Positions 23,773-36,707 of a stretch of DNA of 64,000 nucleotides are shown one piece after another (position 1 is the first letter of the stretch; the number at the start of each line of letters is the position of its first letter). A program made the position numbers and the translations under genes. The notes beneath the pieces were generated by a model. It saw nothing but the letters and a program-made list of their open reading frames with translations, had not been told where the DNA came from and ran no database searches. This stretch comes from Geosiphon pyriformis (Eukaryota; Glomeromycota; Glomeromycetes; Archaeosporales; Geosiphonaceae), in NCBI GenBank assembly GCA_016748015.1, contig JAAOMT010000480.1, forward strand, positions 498,101 through 562,100. The letters are read 5' to 3'.

Positions 23773-25570
23773 TCACAAAAGTAGCAACCATTAGAACAAT
23801 AGAAAAAGATCACTTATATAGAAAAGCCTTACCTTAATACTTTAAAGAAAACTTAAAAATATTATCAAAACTATTATTGTAAAAAGTAATTTTTGTTATT
23901 ATTTATACACTAAAATTGACTGTTTATTAGGCCAAACAATAGATACAGAAAAACTCAGAAAACAAATTCATTAAAAGTTATTAACATATTTAACAAAAAC
24001 CACTACTTAAGCTATAGCTAAGACTCTTTATATAATTAATAAAAAAATTGAAAAATACACAGCACAATAATGCTCTCAAGTAAAAAGAAAACAAATAGCA
24101 AAGTCCGACTTCACAGAATTTGAGTCTGAATCTGATAATACAACAGCAGCACAAGAGCAAATCTGACCTACAGTTAACAAAAAATCAAGATTTTTTTTTT
24201 TAACTACTCCTTTATACTATTAGATTTCAGAAAGTAGAATCTTATTTAACCAACTCATAGAAATACAAACAAAAACTCCAAAAACTTTCAAAATTCTGTG
24301 CCCTTGAGACTATAATAATAATAATTTTTGGACAAAATTCCTGAAAGAATACAAATTATTATTTAAGAATCTTACTTCAACTGCCAGCCAATCCAGTAGA
24401 AACATGTCTTTTTAGGCACTATTATTAGCACAGCTCCTAACAAAATTGGTAACCACTCCTACAAAAAAACAGCCATCTTGTCACTTATTGGTCCTAACAA
24501 CAAAAAGAAACAATTAACATTAGCATTTAAAGAACAATACAGTATACCACTATCAAACTTTTTATCATTAACTAGTAAACTACCTTCTGTCACTTAGATA
24601 ATAGCTTACTGAGATATTGCCAAACTGAAAAAATTTTCTGGTAAAGAAGACAATATATACACATAAATAGTGAAAGCTAAAAAAGCAATTATTGTCAACA
24701 ATTAGAATAATGACAGAATAATTTAAATACTACCATTTTTCTTAATAGAAACTGCAGATTCATGGTACTAAAATCTTAAAAAAAAACTTATCATCTTTAC
24801 TGCTTTTAAACAGATCTTCTTACAATATTTTTGTGATCTTAATACATTTATTAAATTATAAAATCAGTTTAATATAATAAAACAAAAAGATTATGAAACA
24901 GTAACTACTTATTTCAGATAGTTTAATCAAATTCTTCAACAAATACTGGCAATTAAGAAAGATTACTACACTATAGTACAAGTCTTCAATTAATTTATCA
25001 AAAGATTAAAAAACAGTATTTTATAATCTATAAAACTCTGTTATTTAACAAACTTACAAGATGCAGTCATCTTTACTCGAAATTTTAAATTAACAAAGTA
25101 AGAAACTAATTATACTTAAGCCATTAACTTGGCCATCAATAAAATCTTAGATATTAATGCAAAAATAACCCAATTAAGTAAGACATTAATTCAGAAAATT
25201 GAGAAATTCTTAGCCAGTACTATCAGAACCTATTAGTCACCCCAATAAAGAGACAAAAACAACAACAATAACAGATACCAATAGCAACAGAATCATTAAT
25301 AACAACAACAATTCTGAAAATTAGATCTTTATAATTGTTACTACTGTCAAAAACTCAAACATATTGTTTGAAACTGCCAAAAAAAATTGGCAAATCAGAA
25401 CAAGAAAAATTAATATCTACAACAACAAAAATATTTTCAAGCTTTAGGATTCCAATATTCTGTACCTTAATATTAGCCACCACAATACATACAACAAATG
25501 TCTCAAAATTATTATCAGTCATCTGCAATAGTGCCAATAACATCTTAATACCAAACACTCATTTATAACT
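23773..25570 (+). pseudogene. Element A gag remnant
   Basis: It aligns codon by codon with the C gag (57,976-59,709). A CCHC zinc knuckle is still readable near 25,340-25,380 (CYYCQKLKHIV, stop, NC), keeping all four metal ligands. Many premature TAA and TAG codons remain, so it cannot be translated. The first in-frame codon aligned with the C start is GTA, not ATG. Confidence 0.75.
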
Positions 25571-25899
25571 AATCCAGATTTTAAGCAATTAACTATAATC
25601 AAGAATAAAAAAATACTAGTGACAATTAAATGCAAACTAGCGGTGGACTATTCTGACTAGTACAGCACAATAATCTACCACCATGACCAGCACAAGCCAA
25701 ATATCTTAATCAAGCATTGTACTTTGGTCTAATAGAAACTCTGGATTTTTGTGATACTATACTTTTAGAAAGGTAAAATATAGTCAAAATAATTAATTTT
25801 TTTATTTTAAACCAATGTTAAGTTATCAAAACAATTTTACCAGTCACAATCACTGAAAATTATATCTTTGTCACTATATTTTTATTTAACATTGAAAAT

Positions 25900-27280
25900 C
25901 TGAATAACCCTAATCTTTTTAGTAGAGCTGTTATCAACCAAAACAAACCAATTACAGTAATATATACCAATACTAAAATAGAAAAAATAAACATTAAATT
26001 GATACTTGATAGTAAATCTGCAGGTAGTATAATCACAAAACAACTTATGGATTAATTAGATCATCAAGTAGATTATGTAGCTACTGTCTGAATTATCACT
26101 GTAAATAGAAATACAAAAATTTTAATAGGAGAAATTAACAATTTTTTATTTAAAATCAGCAGAATTCAAATTTCTACCAAAGTGCTTATCATAGAAATTA
26201 CATAATATCAGACTCTTGTAAAAAATTATTGGTTAACAAAAGTCTATATTACACTAAATTGGAACACACAGAAACTTTAAATAACTTTTAACAGACAATT
26301 TGCTTAAGTACTTGCAATGTGTAAACACTTTTAAAAAGCAATCTCAGAACAATCATTAATTAAATTCAATAAACCTATTTCTCAATCCACTTTAGAAACA
26401 TATCAAGTTTTCTAGATGAACAATTTTTGAATAGAACTATTACTACTCTTTACTTGAGAAAAGAAAAGAAAAGAAAAAAATAATAAAAAACATTAGATTT
26501 TACCACCAATTTATCAAATATTGCATTAAAGAAATCAATTATATTAACTGCTAAAATTAATCTGTGTTGATTGTAAAAAGAAATTATTTTTAATGGGTAT
26601 TTGCATTAGAAACAATGAAGTTTGGCCAACTGTTACCAAATATTATTGTTAACCATGTGTGCTAAAAAAATTTGGATGACCAAAATGACAAAACAAATGG
26701 GATAACACACTCTGCTTTATATGTAATAAAATTCTGTTAAACAAAAAATTATGAATTAACATTTTTGGCAGAAAAGGAATATGTAATGAATTATGTTAGT
26801 ACACTATTTTAATTAATGACTAGGCTTGGAAAAAAACTTTGTTTGCTACCATATATTAATAAGCAATAAACTGACTGGATACATATCCTCACAATGAAGA
26901 AGAAATATGGAAATTAGCTTTAGCTAAATGAGAGGGTGCCACTATCAAGGAGATATACATCATCAAAAATATTCTAATAGCTATTGAGAAAATAAATAAC
27001 ATATTTATAAATAACTCTAAAGCATTTTAAGACTAGTACCAAGAACTGGGTTCAATCTGAAAAAAACAAAAACAGAGACTAACAAATCTTAATACAAAAC
27101 TATGTGATTATTGCTTAATTTTTTGTTATTTTTAGTACTGTAACAAGTGTAATTTCTTATTTAATCTAATTTTAAAAACACTATATTCTATTCTCAAACT
27201 ACTAAAACCAAAAGAAAAATATGAGTTCAACATTAAAAACATGTTATTTCTAATACTACTGAAATAGAATAATATCTTGC
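25900..27280 (+). pseudogene. Element A protease and Cys-rich pol remnant
   Basis: The aspartic-protease loop is DSK at 26,008-26,016 where C has DSG, so the conserved glycine is lost. Downstream Cys-rich segments align with C, including KLCDYCLIFCYF at about 27,104. The remnant ends where the element is truncated. Confidence 0.7.
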
Positions 27281-28156
27281 TATTACTCATAGAAAAGAGT
27301 ACAAAAGAAATAGTAAGAAAAATAAATAAGAAAAATAAACCAATAAGAGAATAGTATTGAGCATGTAAGCACATTGCTAATAAATTATAGCACATTGTTC
27401 AGCAATGTAAGCAATGTTTGTAAATTAAGACATATTGTTTAACAATATAAGTATTGCTTAAAAAATTATAACACATTGCTTACAAATATGTAAGATCTTA
27501 TAAAACATCAATTATGTATATATAATGAAAGTATTAAAAGCAAAAAAGACAAAAATAATAGCTAGAATACACAGTTAGCATTTCTGATTAAGAAACACAG
27601 TTAGAAAAAAGTTTTAAATCTACATTAAATATCAATAAATTATCAATTACCATTTGAATCTATGTTATTATCACTTGATTAAAAAAATAACCAATCATTT
27701 CCACTCTATTAACACTTCATGTTGATAGAATTCACACTTAACTATACTAAAATAATAGCTATTAATAGAATACTAATTTCTTTTTTTTATTTATTTTTTT
27801 TCTTTATTTTTTTTATTTTTTTTTTATTTTTTTTTGGTTGTATTGTTTACTAATTAATTGAAAAATTAAAACATGTAGAGTTATTAACATCAAAAAAACT
27901 GGTAAAAAACCCAGAAATAAAGGTAAACACTCAGAAATTAAGAATAGTTTACCAGAGAATTACTGACCATTAAATTGAGAAAAAAATTTAATAGAATTGC
28001 AATTTTAGAAGGCTATTGAGAAAACATTATTAAATTTCTGTTTATTATATAAAAGATTTAACCAAAATCTTTAGATATCACCAACCATATTAAATATTAA
28101 GTATCAAGTTATGGATTTGTTATTTGTTTCCAAACTCCAAATAAGCACCTATAATA
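27281..28156 (+). repeat. 5' LTR of element B (876 bp)
   Basis: It begins TATTACTCATAG and ends CCTATAATA (decayed TGTTAC...GTAACA). It contains an array of AGCAATGT/ACATTGCT palindromic motifs near 27,350-27,490. It is homologous to the 3' LTR and, in reverse, to the solo LTRs at 28,165 and 53,550. Confidence 0.75.
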
Positions 28157-28164
28157 TTTGGTGC
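28157..28164 (+). other. Element B primer-binding site, left half
   Basis: TTTGGTGC follows the 5' LTR directly and matches the start of the primer site in C. The remainder (GTGCTTTTTGTAAGAT) resumes at 29,070 after the solo LTR. Confidence 0.65.
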
Positions 28165-29069
28165 TATTACAGGTGATTATTTGGGGTCTCAAATCAAATA
28201 ACAAACCCGTAACTTGGTGCTCAATTGATATAATGTTGTTGGTAATATCTGAAGGTATTGTTATCTGAAGGTTTTGGTTGATTTCTTTGTATAATGGACA
28301 GAGATTCAATGGTGATGGTAGTAGTTTTCCTGGAGTCGTAATTATGCCCAATTTTTTTCTCAGCTTGGCAACCGGATTTATTCTGGTAGTCGTGCCCTTC
28401 TGGTAAGCTATCTGTTAATATATATAATTCTACCCTTATTTCTGGGTCTTTTATCAGGCTATCCTTGACATCAATAACTCAGTGCTTAATTCTTTTAATC
28501 AATTAGTAAACAACAAAAGAAAATAAAATAAAGAAAAATAAATGAAAATAAAGAAATAAAGAAAATAAAATAAGAAATAAGTGTTCTGTCAATAGCCGTA
28601 ATCAAGAACTATTGTGCCAGCAGATTAAGTAGTAGATAATAACATGGATTTAAAAATAATGGATAATTTCATTAATATGGGAGTGATTTCACTTCAAGTT
28701 ATAGTATTCTATCTTTTAAAGGAAAGGTATTTAATAATTATGACCTGCGAGTCTAATTGACTCTGAGAGTCCTACTGACTCTTAGTCTTCTTAACTTTGA
28801 GCCTAATTGACTTTGGGAGTCTATTTGACTAATTTTCTAGCTTCTGATACTACTGCTATATATACATAATTGAGATTTCTCAATTTTTCAATTCTTCACA
28901 CCAGGAATCCTGGAATTCCTGGAATCCTGCAATTCCTCATATGAGAATCCTGAAATTCCTGAAATCCTGTAATTCCTCTAAGAGAAATCCTGGAATTCCA
29001 CATTTACTATGTCTCCTTCTGATTGGCTAATTTATATATTAATATACTTTCTATATCCTATAAGTAACA
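28165..29069 (-). repeat. Solo LTR (905 bp) inserted in element B primer site
   Basis: In plus coordinates it begins TATTACAGGTGATT and ends AAGTAACA. It is flanked by a perfect 4-bp duplication GTGC (28,161-28,164 and 29,070-29,073). It matches the solo LTR at 53,550 over most of its length, but its right part carries GGAATTCCTGGAATCC-type palindromic repeats instead of the AGCAATGT repeats. Relative to the element B LTRs it is in reverse. Confidence 0.75.
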
Positions 29070-29129
29070 GTGCTTTTTGTAAGATATAATTTAACAGAGA
29101 ACCAGCACTAATAGCAATCATCCAAAACA

Positions 29130-30640
29130 ATGACAGAATTAAAAGTAACAGGGGCAAATTACTTGGAATTTACAAAATTTCTATTTCAGCAATACTATCA
29201 ACAATTAGAATTAACCAGCAATTAATGGCCAGTTGAATCAGTTTTTAATTATTATGTCAATAACAGAATTACATATTTTTAGGAAGATCAACAGATACTG
29301 AATTAGCAAGAAAAAATTTTTACAACAAATTAATTTAATACACTAATCTATTATTAAATCACAACTTTGTTTTTACTATTACTGAAATCAACCAAAGAAT
29401 TGAAAGTTACATCCAACAAAAATTTTTCATTATCTACACAGACCATTCCAAAACAATCAAAAAAAAGCCAATTTATTGAGAATCTATGGCAATTTTTTTG
29501 AAAAATTTAAATTGTAATTACTAATGCCAACTGGATTTTAATTACTGCCACTTTAACCTGATTTCAGAGCTGCTAATTCTTGAAAAATAACTGACTTAGG
29601 AAAAAAAAAGACAAAGATTAGAAATTTAATTATCAAAATCCAATTTTAGAAACCCAGAAATACAAACTCTAATTGTTTCAATTCAGCAAAATCAGAACAA
29701 TCCAAATTTAGCTCTTATTGTTTCTCAAAACTTATCTCTAGTAATTGTAATTGATTCACTACCAGTTGCACCAATTGCCTAACAACAATTTCAACAATAG
29801 CAATAACAATAACTATTACTAATAGCCTATACACCAATTGCAAAACTCAAAAAGTTCACTAGTAAAGAAAATGATGTACAAGTCTGGCTCAATAATATAA
29901 AAAAAGCCATTATAGCCAATAGATAAAATGACACTAGAATATTATAAACAATTCCATATTTTTTTTAAGATACTGTTAACTCATGGTATTAAAGCCTAAT
30001 CCAGAAACCCCAAGACTTCAATGCATTTAAACTGAAATTTCTAAGATATTTTAGTAATAATAATAGCATTAATTATCTAGCAAATATTTTTACAACTATT
30101 AAACAAGGAGATATTAAAGTAATTACTACTTACTTGGGATGCTTCTATCAAAATCTACAGCAAATACAAGCCATTAATGTGAACTACTTTACTATGCTCC
30201 AAATCTTGAATCAATTTATCTATAGCCTATACAGTAATCTCCTACAATATGTGTATTCAATGTATTTTCAAACACTCCAAAATACTGTTATTTATGCCAA
30301 AAATTTTGAATTGGCTGAGCTAGAAACCAACCATACTCAAGTGATTAATCTAATAATAAATAGATTATCTGACTTAAATTCTAAATTGAAACAGTTTAAT
30401 GATTTAATCAATCAGAAATTTGAAAGATACTTAGCTAACAGTCAAACAATTTATCAATCTCTATAATGCCATGAAAATTCAGAAAATTTTAATCAATTTC
30501 AGAATTAGTCATGTTTATCTTTCTTATTAACAAATTAACCATAGCAACAAGAAATGCATATTTGCTATAACTGTGGTAAACAAAGACATATTAAGACTAA
30601 CTGCTGATTTTATAATAACTTATAATTGGGAAATCAATAT
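29130..30640 (+). pseudogene. Element B gag remnant
   Basis: It starts at ATG 29,130 (MTELKVTGANYLEF) and is broken by many stops, e.g. TAA at about 29,222. A 110-codon open stretch at 30,134-30,466 aligns with the C gag capsid region. The CCHC zinc knuckle at 30,563-30,604 (CYNCGKQRHIKTNC) keeps all four ligands and is followed at once by TGA. Confidence 0.75.
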
Positions 30641-31119
30641 TAAAATTCTAATTACTGGTTTTAAACTCCAAATTATCCCATAAATTAAGACCAATATCAA
30701 TCTTATTATGCCTTAATAACACAACAAATAATATACTTACTGCCAATCTATCAGTCTTTAATACTGATAATATATTAACTACAGTTACAGATCATCTATT
30801 AGCCTCAATCAAATTAGAGTTAGCTGTAGAACTTACCTCAAAATAAAAGTCAAAGACCAAAAACTACTCAAATCTACCAAAATTGGTAATCGACTATAGT
30901 AATATACCAACCAATTTCCAGTTCAGCAGTTCAGCAATCTGGATCTCAACAACAAAATTTAGAAACTAACTACACCTAAAACTCAAATGTCCAACATTAT
31001 TTAAGTTTTTTGGTATCCTTAGAAATCACAACACCCAATCCATCAAAACCCAATTAAATTCAACTATCTCTTAACAATATTTCACCAACAACAATCATTA
31101 AAGATGAATTACTTATTAC

Positions 31120-31560
31120 TATCTTTCTTTTTGAATTTAAAAAAACAATTAAAGCATTTTTATTCAGTAAAGTTGCTCTTGAATCAAAATCTCTTACTAT
31201 AATGTATATTAATACTAAAGTTGATAATCAGCTCATTAAACTAATTCTAGATAGTAGATCAGTTAACAGCATTATTACATGACAACTTATGGACCAATTA
31301 GGTTACTAAGTTAATCATACTGTTAGTATTAGGATTATTATAGCTGATAAAGCAATCAAAACTCCTATTGGTGAAATTGATGACTTTTTTTTTGAAGTTA
31401 ATAACATCACTACTCCTATTAAAATATTAATCATAGAAGCTACTCAATATCAAGCTCTAGTTAATAATGACTGGTTATTTAAGACCAACATTATACTTAA
31501 TTAGACTATCAAGAATTGCAACTTAGCCAAAATAGTCAGCACATTTGAGTACCAGCTATT
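31120..31560 (+). pseudogene. Element B aspartic protease remnant
   Basis: The active-site loop reads LILDSRS at about 31,241-31,261: the Asp is kept but the Gly is Arg. The downstream sequence aligns with the C protease (QLMDQLG, then IEATQYQALVNNDWL-like sequence). It is interrupted by TGA and TAG codons. Confidence 0.65.
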
Positions 31561-32521
31561 TGCAATTATTTCAAACCCAACACCACCTCAACAATATTAA
31601 TTGATCTTAAAAAAAAAGAAAAAAAACCTACTTAAAAAGCCTATTAAAGTATTATAGGCTAAAGAAGAACATAATAAACTGCCACCAATTTTATTATGGG
31701 ATAATAAAAGAAAAGAAAGAAAAAAAGATGAATTACAAGCCACCACCAATACCAGTAAAACTACCAAAAGTTGGCACACCTCATACTCAGTAAATACAAG
31801 AAAAAAACCACCCTATATTCTTCTTAAGTATATTAACTACAAGAAGAAATTTTCATTTATGGGAGCTTAGATTATATTAGACAAAAACTACTAGACATAT
31901 ACTCACTATTACTACAAGCCATGTCATTAAAAATGTTTTGGCTACCCAAAACAACAAAAAAAGTGGAACAATAAATTATGTCTTATTTGTGAAATAACAT
32001 TACTTGATAAAAAAATGTAGAATAACATTTCTGGTCAAAGAAAAATGTGCAATACATCATGTCAATACATGATTTTTATTAGCAATTGGATAAGCCGAGG
32101 AACTTTTTTTATTACTGCATAGAACTAAACACTCTCATGCTTGAATGGTTACTCACACAATAAAAACAAAATTTGGTGAATAATAAGTGCTAAAGTTGAA
32201 AACATTTCGTTTAATAAAATATTGACAATTAAAAATAACTTACAAGAACCAGTTAAAACCATTCTTATCCCAAATTCAAATATATTTTTTAATATTATAA
32301 GTAACCCAGAGCAATTCCACAAATACTACCAAGACTTGGCATCTACACAAAAAGAACAAAAATAATATTTAGAAGAGCTAAACACTTAGTTATGTGACTA
32401 CTGTTTAATTTTATATGACTTCAAGTATTGTAATAAGTGTAATCTTATCTACAATTTACCACTACACATAATCTATTCAATTTTTGAAGAGGAAGAACCA
32501 ATTAGTAAGTGTGTTGCAGAA

Positions 32522-33115
32522 TTGAAATCAAACTTCAATTTCAATTTAGATTTTAATAATAACAATAACAATAGTTTTAACTCTGTTTACTATGACAATA
32601 ATAACAATGATTTAAACTCCAATTATAACTCTAAACAATATATCATGCTCCTAGATCTCTCAATAGAGCAGAAACTAAAATGGTTCAGTGATAATAAGGA
32701 AGATATTATGCCAGAATACACACATAATACTGATGCAAGATTTGATCTCAAATATTCAAGAAAAACGGCCATCAAATTAGAACCACATTTGCATATTAAC
32801 ATTGATCTGAAAATAGCACTGGAAATTTTAACAACAACAATAGTTTAATTAGTATCTAGATCTAGTTTAACAAAGAAGGAAATTAATATTAGAGAAGAAA
32901 TAATTAACACAGAATATGTAGAAAATATTATTGTAATAGTACAAAATGATTTAAAAAAATCATATATAATTGAACCAAATAAAAAGATAACACAGGCAAT
33001 ATTTCTACCTCTAATAAAAATAGCTTAATTAATAATAGTAGGAACAAAAAAAAAATTAGAAATTACAGCCAAAAAAAAAAAAATTCGAATTCATAAGTAG
33101 AATAGATGTACTAGT
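32522..33115 (+). pseudogene. Element B dUTPase-domain remnant
   Basis: Trimeric dUTPase motifs can be followed: DARFDL (motif 1, near 32,732), SRSSLTKKEI (motif 2, near 32,852), INTEYVENI (motif 3, decayed) and KKITQAIFLPL (motif 4, near 32,985). Motif 5 is lost. A TAA ends the first open stretch at 32,848. The enzyme hydrolyses dUTP to dUMP and keeps uracil out of new DNA. Here it lies between protease and reverse transcriptase, and the copy is dead. Confidence 0.7.
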
Positions 33116-33639
33116 TAATATGGCAAAGAAAAAAACAATTAATAAAGAAAAAATTATCTTCACTTATTAATCAGTTTCCATTCTACTATATAATTAGTAC
33201 ATAGTAATAATAAAAAGAAAAATAAAGAACCAGCCCCAGATTTTTGAAACAAAACCAACTATTTGTAAATCAGAAAAAATTAGAATTATCAATTTCTACA
33301 TACCAGCCAAGAATTATAAATACATCAAAATTTCTATTTACAATACAACTGGAGACATTATTGAAATACCAAGTAGAACTATTATTGGATACTTAAACAC
33401 TAAAGTTGAGAACCAACCACCAAATACCATTCCAGATTTTTCACAACTGTGTAAATATATGAATATTACATCACAAACAATATACGAATAAAAAGAATGT
33501 TATTTGTTTTAACCAGAACAATTAGACCAAATAAACTTGGAAAACTTAGACTTACTTCAATAAATACAACTCAAAATGCTTCTCAACAATTTCACTAACA
33601 TATTTGTCAGTGAGAACAAATTTGGCAGAATTGATATTA

Positions 33640-34925
33640 TCTAACACTAGATCAAAACTAAAGATACTATACCAATTAAACAACAAGCATACTAAATGCC
33701 ACCAGCCAGCCATAAAATCATCTAACAGGAAATCAACAGAATGTTGAATGATAGGTTAATTCAATTATCAATAAACTCATAGTTATTACCAGTGGTATTA
33801 GTCTAGAAGAAAAATAGAAAAATCTGCTTTTGTGTAGATTACAAAAAACTTAACAGTGTAACTTATAGAAACAGCTATCTAACTCCATAAATTCAAAAAT
33901 TATTCAATGTATTAGGAAAAAATAAATGGTTTTCAACACTAGATTTAGACAATAGTTATTGACAAGTAGTTATGAATTCAGCTAACAAAGAAAAAACAGT
34001 ATTTATTATATAAAAAAAGAATTTTGAATTCAATATTGGAATTGACTTAATTAGACTATTAACAATAACCAGCAGAAGCAATCATTATATAGCAGTAGTC
34101 ATAAATTATTTCACTAAATAGCCAAAAGCAAAAGCAATTTAAAGAGCAGATGCAAAATTTGTAGCCAAATTTGTTCATTAAAATTTAATTTGTCAATACA
34201 GATGTCTAAAAAAATTATTATTAGATCAAAAAACTCACTTTGTAAACAAGGAATTAACAGAATTGAGTCAAAAATTTGGAATTAAGAGACCATTATCATT
34301 ATTATATTATCTACAAACAAATGACTTAGTTGAAAAGTTCAACAGAACATTGTGTAAAACAATAGTCAAGATTAGCCAAAAAAACCATAATGTATAAAAT
34401 TTGTTTGTACTATTAATACTATTTGCTTATTAAACAATAAAGCAAGATACTATACAAGCAATACTATTTGAACTTGTTTATAGTAAAACAACAACATTAT
34501 CAGTTGAGATAGACATCAACACATATTTAATAAAACCAATAACAGAAGTCAATTTACAAAAAAAATTGCTAAAAAAAACATATGAACTAATAGAAACTTC
34601 AAAAAACAAAAAACAAAGAGCAGTTGATAATATTCAAAAGTCACAAAAAAAACAAAAAAAATAACACAATAACTAATTACCAGATAAACCAGTTAAATTC
34701 AGAATTGGAAACAAAGTATTATTATATTATACCAAAACAAAAAAACAATAGAGTAAAAAATTTAACTCTAAATTGAATGGATCATTTCATATTGAAAAAA
34801 TTTTAAGAAATAAAGCTTATAAACTAAGATAAAACAACAAAATTTTAGCTAAAACAATATATAGAAATCAATTAAAACCATATTACAATATAGCATTATC
34901 ATTTATTAATAATATTTTATAACTG
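33640..34925 (+). pseudogene. Element B reverse transcriptase start fused to integrase core
   Basis: The RT N-terminal part is readable (KICFCVDYKKLNSV, then WFSTLDLDNSY and NFEFN). At about 34,036 it passes directly into the integrase core (IGIDLI, then NYFTK, LLLDQKTHF and VEKFNRTLCK). The RT catalytic YLDD region, RNase H and the integrase zinc-binding domain are missing, which implies an internal deletion of roughly 1.5-2 kb relative to C and D. Integrase core acidic residues (D, D, E) remain visible. Many stops. Confidence 0.75.
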
Positions 34926-34999
34926 AAAGCACAATAAATACTAGTTTAACTAAATAAAATTTCACAAGATCTGGAACCAATTATAATCATCAATACAAA

Positions 35000-35700
35000 T
35001 ACATCAAAGTAATTAACCAAAATAATATAAAAAGACACAGTATACATGACAAAAGCAACAACAAAAAAATAGAAATTCCAAATTATATCTACTTAATGGT
35101 TCAACAATTATTCTAAGCTGTAAATCAATAATAATTGAATATGGAAATCATTATTAACCACTAAATAATCTGCTATCAGAACACCAAAAGAGAAAGAAAA
35201 GCAAGAAATATACTATATTAGCAATCACTAAACTCAACAAAACATTGGTCAGATAAAATAATAGAAAAAGTAAAAAATACTTTTGGAAAAATACCCATAA
35301 TTATTTTAACAAAAGAGCTAATAAAAAAAAGTTGGAAACACTAGACAAAACAACTTCCAATATTATATTATTACTATTAGTTAAAACAAAAGCTGAATAT
35401 TTAAGACCTATATATCAACAGATCCAAAAAAATATTCAATTAAAAAATAATACAGCAAATTGAAAACTTTATCAGAAAGAAGACAAACTTATTACTTTAC
35501 ATTAGAATAATCTATTAGCTATATACCATATTTTAAAATTATTCAGAAATATTATTACATCCAAAATAAAAACAATAACTATTAACCAGTAAGAAAGAAT
35601 AAATAACTCACAAGTAGAAAACATAAGAACCAGAATTAAACAAACAATATCAGAAAAAAAAGTAATAAAATTAATCCAAAATAAAAATTTTAATAGAACT
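35000..35700 (+). pseudogene. Element B extra ORF after integrase (remnant)
   Basis: Downstream of integrase lies another degraded frame with recognisable stretches (HWSD, then KIIEKVKNTFGKIPIIIL and KELIKKSWKH). It occupies the position of the third ORF in element D. Function unknown. It is not similar to a viral envelope as far as I can see. Confidence 0.5.
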
Positions 35701-35705
35701 TAATA

Positions 35706-35723
35706 TTAAAAAAGAGAAGATAA
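35706..35723 (+). other. Element B polypurine tract
   Basis: A purine-rich run (AAAAAAGAGAAGATAA) lies directly before the 3' LTR start TATTATTTATAG, as expected for the plus-strand primer. Confidence 0.55.
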
Positions 35724-36707
35724 TATTATTTATAGAAAAAAGTATAAAAAAAATAATAAAAAAAACAAATAAAAAAATAGACCAATAAGAGAATAGTATT
35801 AAGCATATAAGCATATTGTTAATAAATTATGGCACATTGCTTAGCAATATAAGCAATATTAGTAGATTAGGATATATTGCTCAGTAATATAAGCAATATA
35901 GTAGATTAAAACATATTGCTTAACAATATGAGCATTGTTTGAGAAATTATAGCACATTGCTCATGAATGTATAAGATCTTATAGAATATCAATTATGTAT
36001 ATATAGCAAAAATATTAGAAGCAAAAAAGACAGAATCCATAGCTAAAACACAAAGCTAGAATTTTCAGTTAAAAAACATAGTTAAAAGCAGTTCAAAATT
36101 CATATTACATATTAATAAATTATTAATTACCACTTAAATTTATGTTATTATTGCTTGATTAAAGAATATTAATTATTTCTGTTTTATCAACACTTTATGT
36201 TAATAGAATTTAATACTTAATTATACTAAAACAATAACTTTTAATCACAACTATTGATGAGATACTAATTTTTTCTTTTTATTTATTTATTTTTTATTCA
36301 TTTTTATTTATTTTATTTTGTTTTGTTGATTTACTAACTAATTAAAAAGATTAAAGTACAAAGTACTGACATTAGAAAAAGAATTAGTAAAAGACCCAAG
36401 AATAAGGGTAAACACTCATAATTAAGAGATAACTTACCAAAGAACTGGCCATCAAGCTGAGAAAAAAATTGACAGAATAAGATATTTTAAAAAGCTATAG
36501 ACAACAACACATACTAACTCAAAAGTTGGACAAAAAACTAAAACATTACAACAAGATATTGATATTGAATTTCTGTTTATTATACAAAGGACTTAACCAA
36601 AACTTTCAGACACCAAAACTTTTAGATATTACCAACTATATTACTTATTAAGCATTAAGTTACAGGTTTGTTATTTGTATTAACACTTTAAATAATTATC
36701 TGTAATA
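35724..36707 (+). repeat. 3' LTR of element B (984 bp)
   Basis: Same orientation and sequence order as 27,281-28,156, including AGCAATAT-type palindromic repeats near 35,790-35,960. It ends CTGTAATA and the next bases are LINE 1 coding sequence. Confidence 0.75.

Larger units (their letters stand above)
22872..27280 (+). mobile_element. Ty3/gypsy element A, 5' part of a decayed copy
   Basis: This is the same family as element C: LTR, primer site, gag, protease and Cys-rich pol all align in order. It contains the 5' LTR, gag and the first part of pol, and stops at 27,280, corresponding to about 61.47 kb in C. There it abuts the 5' LTR of element B. Dozens of stops interrupt the reading frame, mostly TAA/TAG where C has CAA/CAG or other sense codons. 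No dUTPase, reverse transcriptase or integrase remains. Confidence 0.8.
27281..36707 (+). mobile_element. Ty3/gypsy element B, full-length but decayed, internally deleted
   Basis: Two same-orientation LTRs (27,281-28,156 and 35,724-36,707) enclose primer site, gag, protease, Cys-rich region, dUTPase, a reverse transcriptase start fused to the integrase core, and an extra downstream ORF. A solo LTR of the same family, on the minus strand, sits inside the primer-binding site. The reading frame has many stops. The left flank is the middle of element A pol and the right flank is the endonuclease domain of LINE 1, with no matching target duplication. A rearrangement is therefore likely. Confidence 0.75.

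Noticed and set aside
27132-27395. Minus-strand 87-codon hydrophobic frame
   Set aside because: It overlaps the end of element A pol and the start of the element B LTR; both are explained on the plus strand.
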